DNA of 64,000 nucleotides from Bacteroidales bacterium UBA2800 (GTDB lineage Bacteria; Bacteroidota; Bacteroidia; Bacteroidales; Paludibacteraceae), in NCBI GenBank assembly GCA_002351925.1, contig DEHM01000019.1, positions 18,205 to 82,204 of the forward strand, written 5' to 3'. The translations under genes were made by a program, and so were the position numbers. The notes under the pieces are model-generated. The model was not told the DNA's origin. It saw only the letters and a program-made list of their open reading frames with translations, and searched no databases. Below, piece after piece: positions 1-8,055 of the stretch (within the stretch, counting starts at the first letter, position 1; every line of letters begins with the position of its first letter).

Positions 1-186
1 CTCCGTGATCCAGTTGGTGCCGTCGGCCAGGGTCTGTACCTCCACATAGTCGCCTACGGCCACCGGATTGGTGCTACGGATGCCGCGGATACGGAAATTG
101 CCTTTTATGTGGCACTCCGTATCCCTACCGTCCTCCATGCGGACGATATAGCTGCTACCCGTAGATTTAATAACGAGACCTCTCAC
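1..186 (-). CDS. rsgA: RsgA, ribosome small-subunit GTPase, N-terminal part only
   Basis: Only the first 62 codons are present; the gene continues beyond base 1. The visible residues match the N-terminal OB-fold of RsgA from Bacteroidales (short stretches [17 protein letters not shown] and VAVGDYVEV). RsgA is a circularly permuted GTPase that helps 30S maturation; the GTPase and zinc domains lie outside the window. The start is GTG at 186 or TTG at 189; there is no in-frame ATG that keeps the conserved opening strand. It is the last visible gene of the tpiA-cah-pyrH-frr run, 30 bases after frr. The spacer is made of repeated 'ATCAAT/CACCAAT' words. Family assignment is by recognition from a short fragment. 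Confidence 0.8.
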   Translation of the reverse strand, partial: MRGLVIKSTGSSYIVRMEDGRDTECHIKGNFRIRGIRSTNPVAVGDYVEVQTLADGTNWITE

Positions 187-216
187 CAATTATCAATGAT
201 CAATCACCAATGACAG

Positions 217-780
217 TTATATTGTCATGATCTCTTTTTCCTTGGCGGCGTAGAGAGCTTCTACCTTGGCGATATATTTGTCGTGCACCTTCTGGATGTC
301 CTCTTCGGCATCTTTCTCGATGTCCTCGCTCAGGCCGTTCTTGACGAGTTTCTTAAACTCCTCGATGGCGTCACGGCGGGCGTTACGAATTGACATCTTA
401 CCCTGCTCGGCCTCTGCCTTACATTGCTTGCAGAGTTCACGACGACGCTCTTCGGTCAGCGGCGGCAATACCAGACGTATCGTCTCGCCGTTGTTCGACG
501 GTGCCAGACCGATGTTTGAGTTGATGATGGCGCGCTCGATGTCGCCTATCAGTTTCTTCTCCCACGGCGTGATAGCGATGGTGCGTGCGTCCGGCGTCAC
601 GATAGTAGCGCAACTGCTCAGCGGCGACATAGTGCCATAGTAGTCTATCTTGATAGGGTCAAGAATACGCGGGTTGGCCTTGCCGGCACGGATGTGTTGA
701 AGGGTGTCGTCCAGATGAGCGACAGCGTTCTGCATCTGCTCTTCGGCAGCGTTCTGATACAATTCAAGTTCGTCTTCCAT
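217..780 (-). CDS. frr: Ribosome recycling factor
   Basis: 187 residues, the normal length for RRF. With EF-G it splits post-termination 70S ribosomes into subunits in the cytoplasm. The sequence shows the family hallmarks: N-terminal helix with HIRAGKANP (R near residue 31 contacts the ribosome), the beta-domain segment ITPWEK, and the C-terminal three-helix bundle with [15 protein letters not shown] and SIRNARRDA. It starts four bases after the pyrH stop, so the two are almost certainly co-transcribed, the usual pyrH-frr pairing. Nothing unusual is seen. Confidence 0.97.
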   Translation of the reverse strand: MEDELELYQNAAEEQMQNAVAHLDDTLQHIRAGKANPRILDPIKIDYYGTMSPLSSCATIVTPDARTIAITPWEKKLIGDIERAIINSNIGLAPSNNGETIRLVLPPLTEERRRELCKQCKAEAEQGKMSIRNARRDAIEEFKKLVKNGLSEDIEKDAEEDIQKVHDKYIAKVEALYAAKEKEIMTI

Positions 781-784
781 ACTA

Positions 785-1489
785 TTAGGGTTTTACGAGA
801 GTGCCAATGGCCTCTCCGTTAATAACTTTCTCCAGGTTGCCGTACTCATCCATGTTAAATACATAGATGGGCAGACCGTTCTCACGAGCCATGGCGGTGG
901 CGGTGATGTCCATCACTTTCAGTCCGCGCCGGATGACTTCGTCATAGGTGATCTCGCTGAACTTCGTGGCTGTGGGGTCTTTCTCCGGGTCGGCGGTGTA
1001 GATACCGTCCACGCGGGTACCCTTCAGCATGATGTCGGCTTTGATCTCCAGCGCACGCAGCGACGAACCCGTGTCGGTCGTGAAATACGGAGCACCCGTG
1101 CCACCGGCCAGGATCACTACATTGCCTTTGTCCAGTAGTCGTTGCGCCTTGGCGGGGTTGTAGAAGTCGCCTACCGGCTCCATACGTATCGAGGTCAGTA
1201 CGCGTACCGGCTGACCGATGGCTTCCAGCGCCGAAGAGAGCGCCAGGGCGTTGATGACCGTAGCCAACATACCCATCTGGTCACCTTTCACGCGGTCGAA
1301 CCCTTTCTGTGCACCGCTCAGGCCGCGGAAGATATTGCCGCCGCCTATCACGATACCTATCTGCACACCGCGTTGCGCGATGGATTTCACTTGCTCGGCG
1401 TACTGGCTGAGCCGCTCGGTGTCGATACCTTGCTTACTCGCCCCCGCGAGGCTCTCGCCGGAGAGTTTCAATAAGATTCTCTTAAACAT
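785..1489 (-). CDS. pyrH: UMP kinase
   Basis: 234 residues. It phosphorylates UMP to UDP with ATP, in pyrimidine nucleotide synthesis, as a cytosolic hexamer of the amino-acid-kinase fold. Visible motifs are the N-terminal [11 protein letters not shown] phosphate loop, [10 protein letters not shown], the UMP-binding [15 protein letters not shown] segment, and [10 protein letters not shown]. Length and motifs are standard. It sits upstream of frr with four bases between. The 64-base gap towards the carbonic anhydrase gene consists of 'TTTAAC' words rather than a recognisable promoter. Confidence 0.97.
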   Translation of the reverse strand: MFKRILLKLSGESLAGASKQGIDTERLSQYAEQVKSIAQRGVQIGIVIGGGNIFRGLSGAQKGFDRVKGDQMGMLATVINALALSSALEAIGQPVRVLTSIRMEPVGDFYNPAKAQRLLDKGNVVILAGGTGAPYFTTDTGSSLRALEIKADIMLKGTRVDGIYTADPEKDPTATKFSEITYDEVIRRGLKVMDITATAMARENGLPIYVFNMDEYGNLEKVINGEAIGTLVKP

Positions 1490-1553
1490 AACAGTTTAAC
1501 GTTTTTATATAATAAAAACCATTTTAACCGTTTAACGTGACGCAGTCACCATC

Positions 1554-2078
1554 TTAACGGTACCAAGAGGCGTACATGGCGTAGTTGTTGGCTATTTTTT
1601 TGTTAATCTCTGCGGTCTGCGCAGGGTCGGCTTTCTTGATGAACTTCGCCGGCACACCGCCCCATATCTCGTGCGCACCTATCTGTGTGTTGGAGAGCAC
1701 CAGCGCACCGGCAGCCACGATGGCTCCTTCGCCTACGTGCGCACCGTCGAGTAGGGTAGCGCCCATCCCTATCAGCGCGTAGTCGTCTACGTCGGCGCCG
1801 TGTATCGTGACGTTATGTCCGACGGATACGTAGTCGCCCAGACGGATCGTGGATTTCTGATAGAGCGTGTGGAGCACCGCACCGTCCTGTATGTTACAAT
1901 GCTTGCCGACGACGATGGTGTTTACGTCGCCCCGCAGCACACTGTTGAACCACAGACTCGAGCCCTCGCCCACCGTCACATCGCCGACCACGGTGGCGTT
2001 CTCAGCCATGAACACGTCGTCAGCAATATGCGGTGTGAGGATCTCTCCGTTGCGATTGATGGTCTTGACTAAAGCCAT
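1554..2078 (-). CDS. Gamma-class carbonic anhydrase family protein (hexapeptide repeat)
   Basis: 174 residues forming a left-handed beta-helix of hexapeptide repeats, as in the YrdA/PaaY/Cam family. The expected trimeric metal site is suggested by HTLYQKS, GHNVTIHG and the preceding RGDVNTIVVG loop. Members interconvert CO2 and bicarbonate or are structural proteins of unknown reaction, so the activity is inferred from family only. It lies between tpiA (35 bases upstream) and pyrH. The upstream gap at 2085-2112 is built of repeated 'TCTAGA' words. The ATG at 2078 gives the standard N-terminus. Confidence 0.85.
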   Translation of the reverse strand: MALVKTINRNGEILTPHIADDVFMAENATVVGDVTVGEGSSLWFNSVLRGDVNTIVVGKHCNIQDGAVLHTLYQKSTIRLGDYVSVGHNVTIHGADVDDYALIGMGATLLDGAHVGEGAIVAAGALVLSNTQIGAHEIWGGVPAKFIKKADPAQTAEINKKIANNYAMYASWYR

Positions 2079-2113
2079 AGTTTTCTAGATTTCTAGATGT
2101 CTAGAGTTCTAGA

Positions 2114-2863
2114 TTATCGCGCAGCGATGATGGCCAGGAACTTCTCTGCTACCAGCGCAGCACCGCCGATCAGACCACCGTCGATGTCCGGGCAAGCAAA
2201 CAGCTCAGCAGCGTTCTTCTCGTTGCAGCTGCCGCCGTAGAGGATCGTGGTGTCCTCGGCTGCCTCTTTGCCGTATTTTGCGGCTACGAGGCTACGAATA
2301 TAGGCGTGAATCTCCTGTGCCTGCTCCGGCGTAGCCGTCAGACCCGTACCGATAGCCCATACCGGCTCGTAAGCCAGCACGATCTGTTTCCATTCCTCAG
2401 CACTCAGACCGAACACCGAACCCTCCAGTTGGGCCTTTACTACCTCGTTCTGCTTGCCTGCTTCGCGCTCCTCTTTCACCTCGCCGATGCAGAAGATCAC
2501 CTTCAGACCGTTAGCCAGCGCCAGACGCACTTTCTCGGCCAACATCTCGTAGCTCTCAGCGTAGTACTGACGACGCTCCGAGTGACCCAGGATGACGTAT
2601 TCCGCACCCGTCGACTTCACCATCTCGGCGCTCACCTCACCGGTGTACGCACCCTTCTCGTGGTCGGCGCAGTTCTCGGCAGCCACCTTGATAGCGCTAC
2701 CCTTCAGCAACTCGCTGACCGTAGCCAGATGGATAAACGGCGTACCGATGACTACGGCACACTTAGGCGATTTAACAGCTTCTTTCAACTCGGTAGCCAG
2801 TGCTACACCTTCTTGCAGGTTCTTGTTCATCTTCCAGTTACCTGCTACCATTTTTGTTCTCAT
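2114..2863 (-). CDS. tpiA: Triosephosphate isomerase
   Basis: 249 residues, the standard length. It interconverts dihydroxyacetone phosphate and glyceraldehyde 3-phosphate in glycolysis. Catalytic features are present: the N-terminal GNWKMNKN lysine, the histidine in ILGHSERR, the glutamate in [11 protein letters not shown], and the phosphate loops YGGSCNEKN and GGLIGGAAL. It is first in the minus-strand run, with a consensus Bacteroidota promoter at 2904-2934, about 35 bases before the ATG. It is divergent from the permease gene at 3019. Confidence 0.98.
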   Translation of the reverse strand: MRTKMVAGNWKMNKNLQEGVALATELKEAVKSPKCAVVIGTPFIHLATVSELLKGSAIKVAAENCADHEKGAYTGEVSAEMVKSTGAEYVILGHSERRQYYAESYEMLAEKVRLALANGLKVIFCIGEVKEEREAGKQNEVVKAQLEGSVFGLSAEEWKQIVLAYEPVWAIGTGLTATPEQAQEIHAYIRSLVAAKYGKEAAEDTTILYGGSCNEKNAAELFACPDIDGGLIGGAALVAEKFLAIIAAR

Positions 2864-2903
2864 AGATGTGTATGTATTTTTTTGTTATTAGCAATTTTGC
2901 CTG

Positions 2904-2934
2904 CAAAATTACAAAAATATTTTCATATATCCAA
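2904..2934 (-). promoter_or_regulatory. Promoter of tpiA operon
   Basis: On the minus strand TTG (2932-2934), 20 bases, then TAATTTTG (2904-2911) fit the Bacteroidota primary-sigma consensus (-33 TTG, -7 TAnnTTTG). The spacer contains GATATATG followed by A-rich sequence, as in other promoters here. The start site should fall near 2898. Confidence 0.8.
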
Positions 2935-2961
2935 AAATTTGTGAAAATTAATCGAATTTGT

Positions 2962-2992
2962 TTGCAAATGAGAAATAATTTCACTAATTTTG
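2962..2992 (+). promoter_or_regulatory. Promoter of CcdA/ArsG-like permease gene
   Basis: TTG (2962-2964), 20 bases, TAATTTTG (2985-2992). The start site would be near 2998, about 20 bases before the ATG at 3019. This position shows that the longer open frame reaching back to 2866 is not the real start, since it begins upstream of the promoter. Confidence 0.8.
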
Positions 2993-3018
2993 CAGCCGTT
3001 TTTGCAAATCGACTACTT

Positions 3019-3750
3019 ATGGTACAAGTTTTTACGGCGCTGTTGCTGGGTCTGCTCACTATTCTTGATCCGTGCACACTCATGACCAGCATCACCGCTA
3101 TCGGCTATATCGACAAGGAGATCAACAACCGCCGTCTGGTGCTCACCAACGGTCTGATGTTCGTGCTGGGCAAGCTGGCGACCTATGTGTTGCTCAGTAT
3201 TCCTTTCCTCATGGGTGCGCAGACCGCCGGTATCCAGCACGTGCTGGGGCATTACGGTGAACCTATCCTGGCTGGCTTCATGCTCGTCTGCGGTGTCGTG
3301 CTGCTCTTCAGCGGCCATCATCACCATGAGCATGACCACGGTATCAGCCGCTGGCTCAAGGAGACCGACAGCAAGGAGAGCTGGCTCTGGTCGTTCATCC
3401 TCGGTATCTTCTTCGCCATCGCTTTCTGCCCCCACCGTCTCGTGTATTTCCTCACGATGATCGATATCACACTCACGCTGCCGAGCACCTGGAATTGGGT
3501 CATGCCCGTCGTCTTCGGCCTCGGCACGGGTCTGCCTATCATGCTCATCGCCTGGCTCGTCAGCTATAGTGCCGTCAGCATCGGCAATCTCACGCAGAAG
3601 ATGGGTGCCTTCGAGAAATGGTTCCGCCATATATGTGCCGTGCTCTTCCTCGTCCTGGGTGTCTATCTGACTATCCACTGCATCATCGAGTATCATGAGC
3701 ACCAGCACGGCGGTTGCTGCGACCATCCCCACTATGAGCTTTCGCTTTAA
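3019..3750 (+). CDS. CcdA/ArsG-like membrane permease with His-rich segments
   Basis: 243 residues with about six membrane segments. It resembles the family annotated as ArsG-type arsenical efflux permeases, related to CcdA/DsbD: the DPCT motif in the first helix, TAIGYIDKEI, FAIAFCP (second redox or metal cysteine) and GLGTGLPIML are in the family order. Unlike typical members it has two His-rich stretches: GHHHHEHDHG in the central cytoplasmic or periplasmic loop and a C-terminal HEHQHGGCCDHPH. These suggest metal binding; the substrate is unknown. The start at 3019 is set by the promoter at 2962-2992. The end overlaps trmN6 by 17 bases. Confidence 0.75.
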   Translation: MVQVFTALLLGLLTILDPCTLMTSITAIGYIDKEINNRRLVLTNGLMFVLGKLATYVLLSIPFLMGAQTAGIQHVLGHYGEPILAGFMLVCGVVLLFSGHHHHEHDHGISRWLKETDSKESWLWSFILGIFFAIAFCPHRLVYFLTMIDITLTLPSTWNWVMPVVFGLGTGLPIMLIAWLVSYSAVSIGNLTQKMGAFEKWFRHICAVLFLVLGVYLTIHCIIEYHEHQHGGCCDHPHYELSL

Positions 3751-4450
3751 GCAGTTCTATATCGACGACAGCCGTTGCGCCATGAAGGTCGGCACCGATG
3801 GGGTGCTGCTTGGTGCGTGGTGCCCAATCACTAACCCCCTAACCACTAATCCCCTAACCCGTATCCTCGACGTAGGCACGGGCAGCGGACTGATAGCCCG
3901 CATGTTGATGCAACGCTGTCCGGAGGCGGAGGTGGAGGCCATCGATATAGACCCGGCAGCCGTAGAGCAAGCCCGCGAGAATGGCGTCAATGCCTTCTGC
4001 TCCTCCCTCCAGGACTGGCAAATCGTCAATCGTCAATCGTCAAATCGTCAATTATACGATCTCATCGTCAGCAACCCTCCATATTTCCAAAACAGCCTCA
4101 AGAACCCGGACAAGGGGCGTCAGACGGCGCGACATACCGATACGCTCAGCTATGCAGAGCTGATACACCATAGTGCCCGGCTGTTGACCGAGCATGGTAG
4201 GTTAGCGCTGATACTACCGGCAGAAGCCGAGGCGGAGGTACGTCAACTGGCTGCGGCGGCCAACCTTTTCCTCACGCGTCTTACGCGCGTATATAGTAAG
4301 GAGTCGAAACCCGCCCGCCGCGTCTTGATGGCCTTCGAGATGTCGAGTTCTCGAGATCTCGAGATCTCGGTCGACTCGCTCACGCTGGAAGACGAAAAAG
4401 GCGGCCGTTCAGCCGCCTATTCGGAACTCTGCAAAGAATTCTACTTATGA
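3734..4450 (+). CDS. trmN6: tRNA1(Val) A37 N6-methyltransferase (YfiC/TrmN6 family)
   Basis: Class I SAM methyltransferase of about 238 residues that methylates N6 of A37 in tRNA-Val. The opening FRFKQF...CAMKVGTDGVLLGAW is the family signature; the SAM loop is DVGTGSGLIA and the catalytic motif is NPPYF. I place the start at 3734 (MSFRFKQF) because homologues begin there; an upstream in-frame ATG at 3695 would only add residues overlapping the permease. Two low-complexity inserts interrupt the fold: residues near 31-41 (ITNPLTTNPL) just before the SAM loop and a stretch rich in NRQ just before NPPY. Both are translated from short direct repeats. Confidence 0.88.
   Translation: MSFRFKQFYIDDSRCAMKVGTDGVLLGAWCPITNPLTTNPLTRILDVGTGSGLIARMLMQRCPEAEVEAIDIDPAAVEQARENGVNAFCSSLQDWQIVNRQSSNRQLYDLIVSNPPYFQNSLKNPDKGRQTARHTDTLSYAELIHHSARLLTEHGRLALILPAEAEAEVRQLAAAANLFLTRLTRVYSKESKPARRVLMAFEMSSSRDLEISVDSLTLEDEKGGRSAAYSELCKEFYL
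3825..3860 (+). repeat. In-frame 'CTAACC' word repeat inside trmN6
   Basis: Degenerate direct repeats of ACTAA(C/T)CCCCTAACC type. They encode an insert just before the SAM-binding loop of TrmN6. The same word family, on the opposite strand, is found in prmA at 10649-10691. Confidence 0.75.
4020..4053 (+). repeat. In-frame 'AATCGTC' word repeat inside trmN6
   Basis: Four near-copies of (A)AATCGTC in a row, encoding an Asn/Arg/Gln-rich loop directly before the NPPY catalytic motif. Similar ATCAAT/GTCAAT words fill spacers at 186-212 and 23414-23450. Confidence 0.75.
4395..4418 (-). terminator. Terminator for rny, inside the trmN6 coding end
   Basis: Seven-base stem (4399-4405 with 4412-4418), six-base loop, followed on the minus strand by a run of T (plus-strand A at 4395-4399). 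It lies about 70 bases past the rny stop, in the last codons of trmN6. Confidence 0.65.
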
Positions 4451-4476
4451 TCCGCCATCCTTGGCGGATTTATTTT
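4451..4476 (+). terminator. Terminator after trmN6
   Basis: Perfect seven-base stem TCCGCCA/TGGCGGA (4451-4457, 4462-4468), four-base loop, then TTTATTTT. It begins immediately after the trmN6 stop codon and its T-tract runs into the last codons of the convergent rny gene. Confidence 0.8.
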
Positions 4477-6002
4477 GCCACATTCACGGCGCGCACCTCA
4501 CGGATGACGGTCACCTTGATCTGTCCCGGGTAGGTCATCTCGTCCTGGATACGTTTGGCCAGGTCGAACGAGAGCAGCTCGGTATCTTTGTCGCTGATCT
4601 TGTCGGCACCCACGATGACACGCAGTTCACGACCGGCCTGCAGGGCATAGGTCTTCACTACGCCGGGGAACGACATCGCCATGTTCTCCAGGTCGTTCAG
4701 TCGTTTCACGTAGCTCTCTACGATCTCGCGGCGGGCACCAGGACGGGCACCGGAGATAGCGTCGCAGGCCTGTACGATAGGAGCTATCAGACTCTTCATC
4801 TCACACTCGTCGTGGTGTGCACCTACGGCGTTGCAGATATCCGGTTTCTCGCCGTATTTCTCGCAGAGTTTCATTCCCAGCTCGGCGTGCGGCAGCTCGA
4901 CGTCGTCGTCAGCCACTTTACCGATATCGTGTAGTAGACCGGCGCGTTTGGCGGCCTTCACGTTCAGACCCAGTTCACCGGCCATGGCGGCACAGAGGTT
5001 AGCTGTCTCACGGCTGTGCTGCAGCAGGTTCTGTCCGTACGACGAGCGGTACTTCATCTTTCCTACCAGTCGTACCAGTTCGGGGTGCAGACCGTGTACG
5101 CCCAGGTCGATGGTCGTACGTTTGCCTACCTCGATGATCTCCTCTTCCACTTGTTTGGTCACCTTAGCCACCACCTCTTCGATACGGGCAGGGTGGATAC
5201 GACCGTCTTGCACCAGTTGGTGCAGCGCCAGACGCGCTATCTCGCGACGTACGGGGTCGAAGGCGGAGAGGGTGATGGCCTCCGGGGTGTCGTCCACTAC
5301 GATCTCCACGCCGGTAGCGGCCTCCAGGGCACGGATGTTACGTCCCTCGCGACCGATGATACGACCTTTCACCTCGTCGTTCTCGATATGGAAGACGCTG
5401 ACGGTGTTCTCTGCTGCGGTCTCCGACGACACGCGCTGTATCGTCTGGATAATGATTTTCTTGGCCTCTTTGTTAGCCTCCAGACGGGCGTTGTCCATGA
5501 TCTCGTTGATGTACGACATCGCGGCGGTCTTCGCTTCGTCTTTCAGTGCCTCCACCAGTTGTTTCTTAGCCTCTTCGGCCGACATACCGCTCAGTTGCTC
5601 GAGCTGTTTCTCGGCCTCGTGGTGCATTTTCTCCACTTCCTGCTGCTTGTAGTCGAGCGCCTGCTGACGCTGGTCTACCTGCTGTATTTTCTGGTTCACT
5701 TCGTTGAGGCTGCGCTGTACATCTCCCTGTCGCTGGTTGAGCTGCTGCTCGCGTTGCTGCAAGCGCTGTTCCTGTTGCTGTATACGCTTGTCCTGTTCAC
5801 GGACGGCGTTGTCGTGCTCCAACTTCAGGGCGATGAATTTCTCTTTAGCCTCAACAATCTTGTTCTTTTTCATCACCTCGGCTTCTTCCTCTGCTTTCTT
5901 CAGCAGGTTGGTCGCAGCGATACGGGCGATGAGGTAGTAGATGCCGGCTCCGAGAACGAGGCCGCCTACTGCCGCAATAATCAGTAAGATTGCTGTGTTC
6001 AT
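4470..6002 (-). CDS. rny: Ribonuclease Y
   Basis: 510 residues. Membrane-anchored endoribonuclease that starts mRNA decay. The order is canonical: one N-terminal transmembrane helix (first 25 residues), a long Gln/Glu-rich coiled coil to about residue 200, a KH domain with [15 protein letters not shown], and an HD domain with LLHDIGKV and GAHHDE. I chose the ATG at 6002 (MNTAIL); a TTG at 6014 would add four residues. The downstream terminator is inside trmN6 (4395-4418). The spacer upstream (6003-6060) is made of TTTAAC words. Its 58-base distance from zapA leaves operon membership open. Confidence 0.96.
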   Translation of the reverse strand: MNTAILLIIAAVGGLVLGAGIYYLIARIAATNLLKKAEEEAEVMKKNKIVEAKEKFIALKLEHDNAVREQDKRIQQQEQRLQQREQQLNQRQGDVQRSLNEVNQKIQQVDQRQQALDYKQQEVEKMHHEAEKQLEQLSGMSAEEAKKQLVEALKDEAKTAAMSYINEIMDNARLEANKEAKKIIIQTIQRVSSETAAENTVSVFHIENDEVKGRIIGREGRNIRALEAATGVEIVVDDTPEAITLSAFDPVRREIARLALHQLVQDGRIHPARIEEVVAKVTKQVEEEIIEVGKRTTIDLGVHGLHPELVRLVGKMKYRSSYGQNLLQHSRETANLCAAMAGELGLNVKAAKRAGLLHDIGKVADDDVELPHAELGMKLCEKYGEKPDICNAVGAHHDECEMKSLIAPIVQACDAISGARPGARREIVESYVKRLNDLENMAMSFPGVVKTYALQAGRELRVIVGADKISDKDTELLSFDLAKRIQDEMTYPGQIKVTVIREVRAVNVAK

Positions 6003-6060
6003 AAAAATTATCAATTAGTATTTTAACGGTTTAACTATTTAACGTCGCGCAGCGACCATT

Positions 6061-6351
6061 TTAACCTTTTAACGCATTCAGCACCTCTTTGTTAAGGTGC
6101 TTGAGTGCCGCTTCTACGGGAACGAGACTCTTCTCTCTTGCGTCCGACTGGAGTGCTACGGCTACTTCCAGCGCCGTGTACATCCAGAGTTGCTCGGCCG
6201 AAGCGGTGGGACGAAGCTTCAGGTAGTACTGATAGCGCTGGTTGAGCAGCTCCGCTGCCTTGCGGTAGTTAGGCTCCTGCTCACGCGGCACATCCAGCCC
6301 CACGGTGTGGGCATCCAGATGCAAGTTGATATGTTGCTTGTCGCTTATCAT
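6061..6351 (-). CDS. zapA: ZapA-like cell division protein
   Basis: 96 residues, typical of ZapA, which binds and bundles FtsZ at the division site. The N-terminal strand-rich part contains INLHLDAHTVGLDVPREQE, then YRKAAELLNQRYQYY begins the long helix of the dimeric coiled coil. A putative coiled-coil partner gene lies just upstream (6423-6698), the same pair order seen in other Bacteroidales. The 71-base spacer between them is filled by a repeated 'CTTACAGCGAAGCGGTC' word. Confidence 0.85.
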   Translation of the reverse strand: MISDKQHINLHLDAHTVGLDVPREQEPNYRKAAELLNQRYQYYLKLRPTASAEQLWMYTALEVAVALQSDAREKSLVPVEAALKHLNKEVLNALKG

Positions 6352-6422
6352 CTCTTATCTTACAGCGAAGCGGTCTTACAGTGTAACGGTCTTACAGCGA
6401 AGCGGTCCTACAGCGTCAGCGG
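6352..6422. repeat. 'CTTACAGCGAAGCGGTC' word array
   Basis: The whole spacer between zapA and its upstream neighbour is four to five degenerate copies of a 16-20 base word with core CGGTC(C/T)TACAG. The same word recurs at the start of folC (12241-12263), inside the AmgK-RapZ gene (17122-17204) and inside mfd (35095-35180, 35595-35635). Confidence 0.8.
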
Positions 6423-6698
6423 TCAGCGCCGCAAGGCGCTAATGGCCCTATCCACCTGCGCGATGAGCGCGTTGATACGCTTGGTGGCCTCCTCTGCGCT
6501 TTCGGCGGAGGTGAGTGCATTGGCGGTGGCTATGCGGCGGTTCTTCTGCTGCAGCTCCGCCAGTTCGCTATGCGTGCGAATCAGTTCCTGCCGTTGGCGC
6601 TCTACGTCCTCACGCAGTGCCGCGTTCTCCTGCTGCAACGCCTCATAGCGCTCCAGCAACACGTGCACGTTGCGCGAAAGATCATCGAGAGCCTGCAT
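6423..6698 (-). CDS. Small coiled-coil protein upstream of zapA
   Basis: 91 residues, almost wholly helical: heptad-like Leu/Ala spacing from residue 5 to 55 and again from 65 to the end, no membrane segment or signal peptide. No enzymatic motif is visible. Small coiled-coil proteins of this kind sit next to zapA in Bacteroidales, so a divisome role alongside ZapA is a reasonable inference, not shown. Its ATG at 6698 lies one base from the stop of the DUF3078 gene at 6700, so it is probably read through from that gene. Confidence 0.65.
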   Translation of the reverse strand: MQALDDLSRNVHVLLERYEALQQENAALREDVERQRQELIRTHSELAELQQKNRRIATANALTSAESAEEATKRINALIAQVDRAISALRR

Positions 6699-6699
6699 C

Positions 6700-7911
6700 T
6701 TAGAAACTATATCCTACGCCAATACCGATGACTCCTTTGAACTGCACGCGCTCGGACATCACACCTTCCTTATTGGCAATAAGCGTCCCCGGATAGTACT
6801 TCAGGCTGGTTTGCAGCGTCACCTGCAGACATTTCAGGAACTGATAGCTCAGCGCTACGTCCCAGTCGACGTCGAACATACCTATGAAGCGGTTCTTATT
6901 CGAGTATTCGAAATAGCGGTCCTCTGCCGGCAGTGCAGCCCAGTCCGCCTCCGTGCGGGTCAGGTCAGCAGCCATCCATGCATCTTTCACCTTGAAGCCC
7001 TTACCCTGATACGGGGTAAAGAGTGCCAGCGTGGTGCTCAGCTTGAAGTCCTTGTACGCGTAAGCTATCGAGCCCTTGAGGCTGAAACCGAACTCAGCGC
7101 GGTAGTTGCGGTAGTGCTCTGCGCCGTCCGATGCGAAGTAGGTCGTACCTATGGTGCGTTGCAGCTCGCTGCGCACGTCGGCGTGGGTAGCCATCAGGTT
7201 GTCGTAAACGGCCGGTGTCCAGTCAGCCTCCGTACGCGTCGGGTCAGCCGCCAACCATGCCTGCTTGGTGTAACGCTCGTTCCAGCTGTTGCCGATATAG
7301 GCGGTCGTGATACGACCTGCTACCGGGGAGATATAGAGCGAGAAGTCCGCACCCTTGTAGCTGTACTTATAGTCGATACCGACAGAGATATCGGTGTACG
7401 ACGGAGCTAACCATTTGGAGATAAGCGGGTTGTGACCCTCCTGGTAGTTGAAGCCCGGAGCGTACTGGCTCTGGAAACCGCCCAATACGGTCAGATACCA
7501 GTTCTTCTTGAACTCCCAACCGAACTTGGTAGCCAGCTTGATGTTGTCGCTCGATTTCTGGAAAGCGTCCTCTTTTTGGTCGATCCAGGTGATACCGAAG
7601 TCGGTGTCGAAATTGGTATCCCAGGCAATGCCGTTCTTGTGGTAGAGCAGGTGCAGCTTCGCATAGGCGATACCGTTCACGTTGTTCTTACCGCCGGCAG
7701 CCCAGTTCACCAGACCCGTGGCTGCAGCATTCAGGCCTACCGTACCGTCGAATTTCCAGGCTTTCTCGGCCTGCTCCAGCTTCTTCAGGTCATCGCCTGC
7801 CTTGGCTGCAGCCTCTGCATTCTCAGTCACTACGGCTTTATCTACTTCTTGAGCACTCATACTCAGCGCCGCCATCATACACAGCGCTACAGATAAAAAT
7901 GTACGTTTCAT
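6700..7911 (-). CDS. DUF3078 outer-membrane beta-barrel protein
   Basis: 403 residues from the ATG at 7911, which opens a clear signal peptide (MKRTFLSVALCMMAALSMSAQ). The mature part is full of alternating aromatic strands and ends in GIGVGYSF, with the terminal Phe typical of outer-membrane barrels. The WAAGGKNNVNGIAYAKL segment is typical of DUF3078, a Bacteroidota family of unknown function. Upstream in-frame codons to 8049 are unlikely because they run through the promoter at 7962-7992. An internal repeat of an acidic segment (WLAADPTRTEADW near residue 222 and WMAADLTRTEADW near 318) is odd and may be a local duplication. Confidence 0.82.
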   Translation of the reverse strand: MKRTFLSVALCMMAALSMSAQEVDKAVVTENAEAAAKAGDDLKKLEQAEKAWKFDGTVGLNAAATGLVNWAAGGKNNVNGIAYAKLHLLYHKNGIAWDTNFDTDFGITWIDQKEDAFQKSSDNIKLATKFGWEFKKNWYLTVLGGFQSQYAPGFNYQEGHNPLISKWLAPSYTDISVGIDYKYSYKGADFSLYISPVAGRITTAYIGNSWNERYTKQAWLAADPTRTEADWTPAVYDNLMATHADVRSELQRTIGTTYFASDGAEHYRNYRAEFGFSLKGSIAYAYKDFKLSTTLALFTPYQGKGFKVKDAWMAADLTRTEADWAALPAEDRYFEYSNKNRFIGMFDVDWDVALSYQFLKCLQVTLQTSLKYYPGTLIANKEGVMSERVQFKGVIGIGVGYSF

Positions 7912-7961
7912 GTTATTCAAAAAATTGTTGTTTGTTATTGTTCGTTTATGATTTTGCGCTG

Positions 7962-7992
7962 CAAAATTACTACTTTTTTTTGATATATGCAA
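7962..7992 (-). promoter_or_regulatory. Promoter of DUF3078-zapA run
   Basis: Minus-strand TTG (7990-7992), 20 bases including GCATATATC, then TAATTTTG (7962-7969). The expected start is about 45 bases before the ATG at 7911. Confidence 0.8.
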
Positions 7993-8001
7993 GCAAAAAA
8001 G

Positions 8002-8027
8002 AAAAAAACGCACCCGAAGATGCGTTT
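8002..8027 (-). terminator. Terminator after the S41 peptidase gene
   Basis: Stem AAACGCA/TGCGTTT (8006-8012 with 8021-8027) with an eight-base loop. On the minus strand it is followed by a T-run (plus A at 8002-8008). It sits between the S41 stop (8056) and the next promoter (7992). Confidence 0.75.
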
Positions 8028-8055
8028 TGGGAGTCTTTTCCCTTGCCATTTCGTA

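Noticed and set aside
2866..3018. 51-codon extension of the permease frame
   Set aside because: It begins before the permease promoter (2962-2992) and crosses the tpiA promoter.
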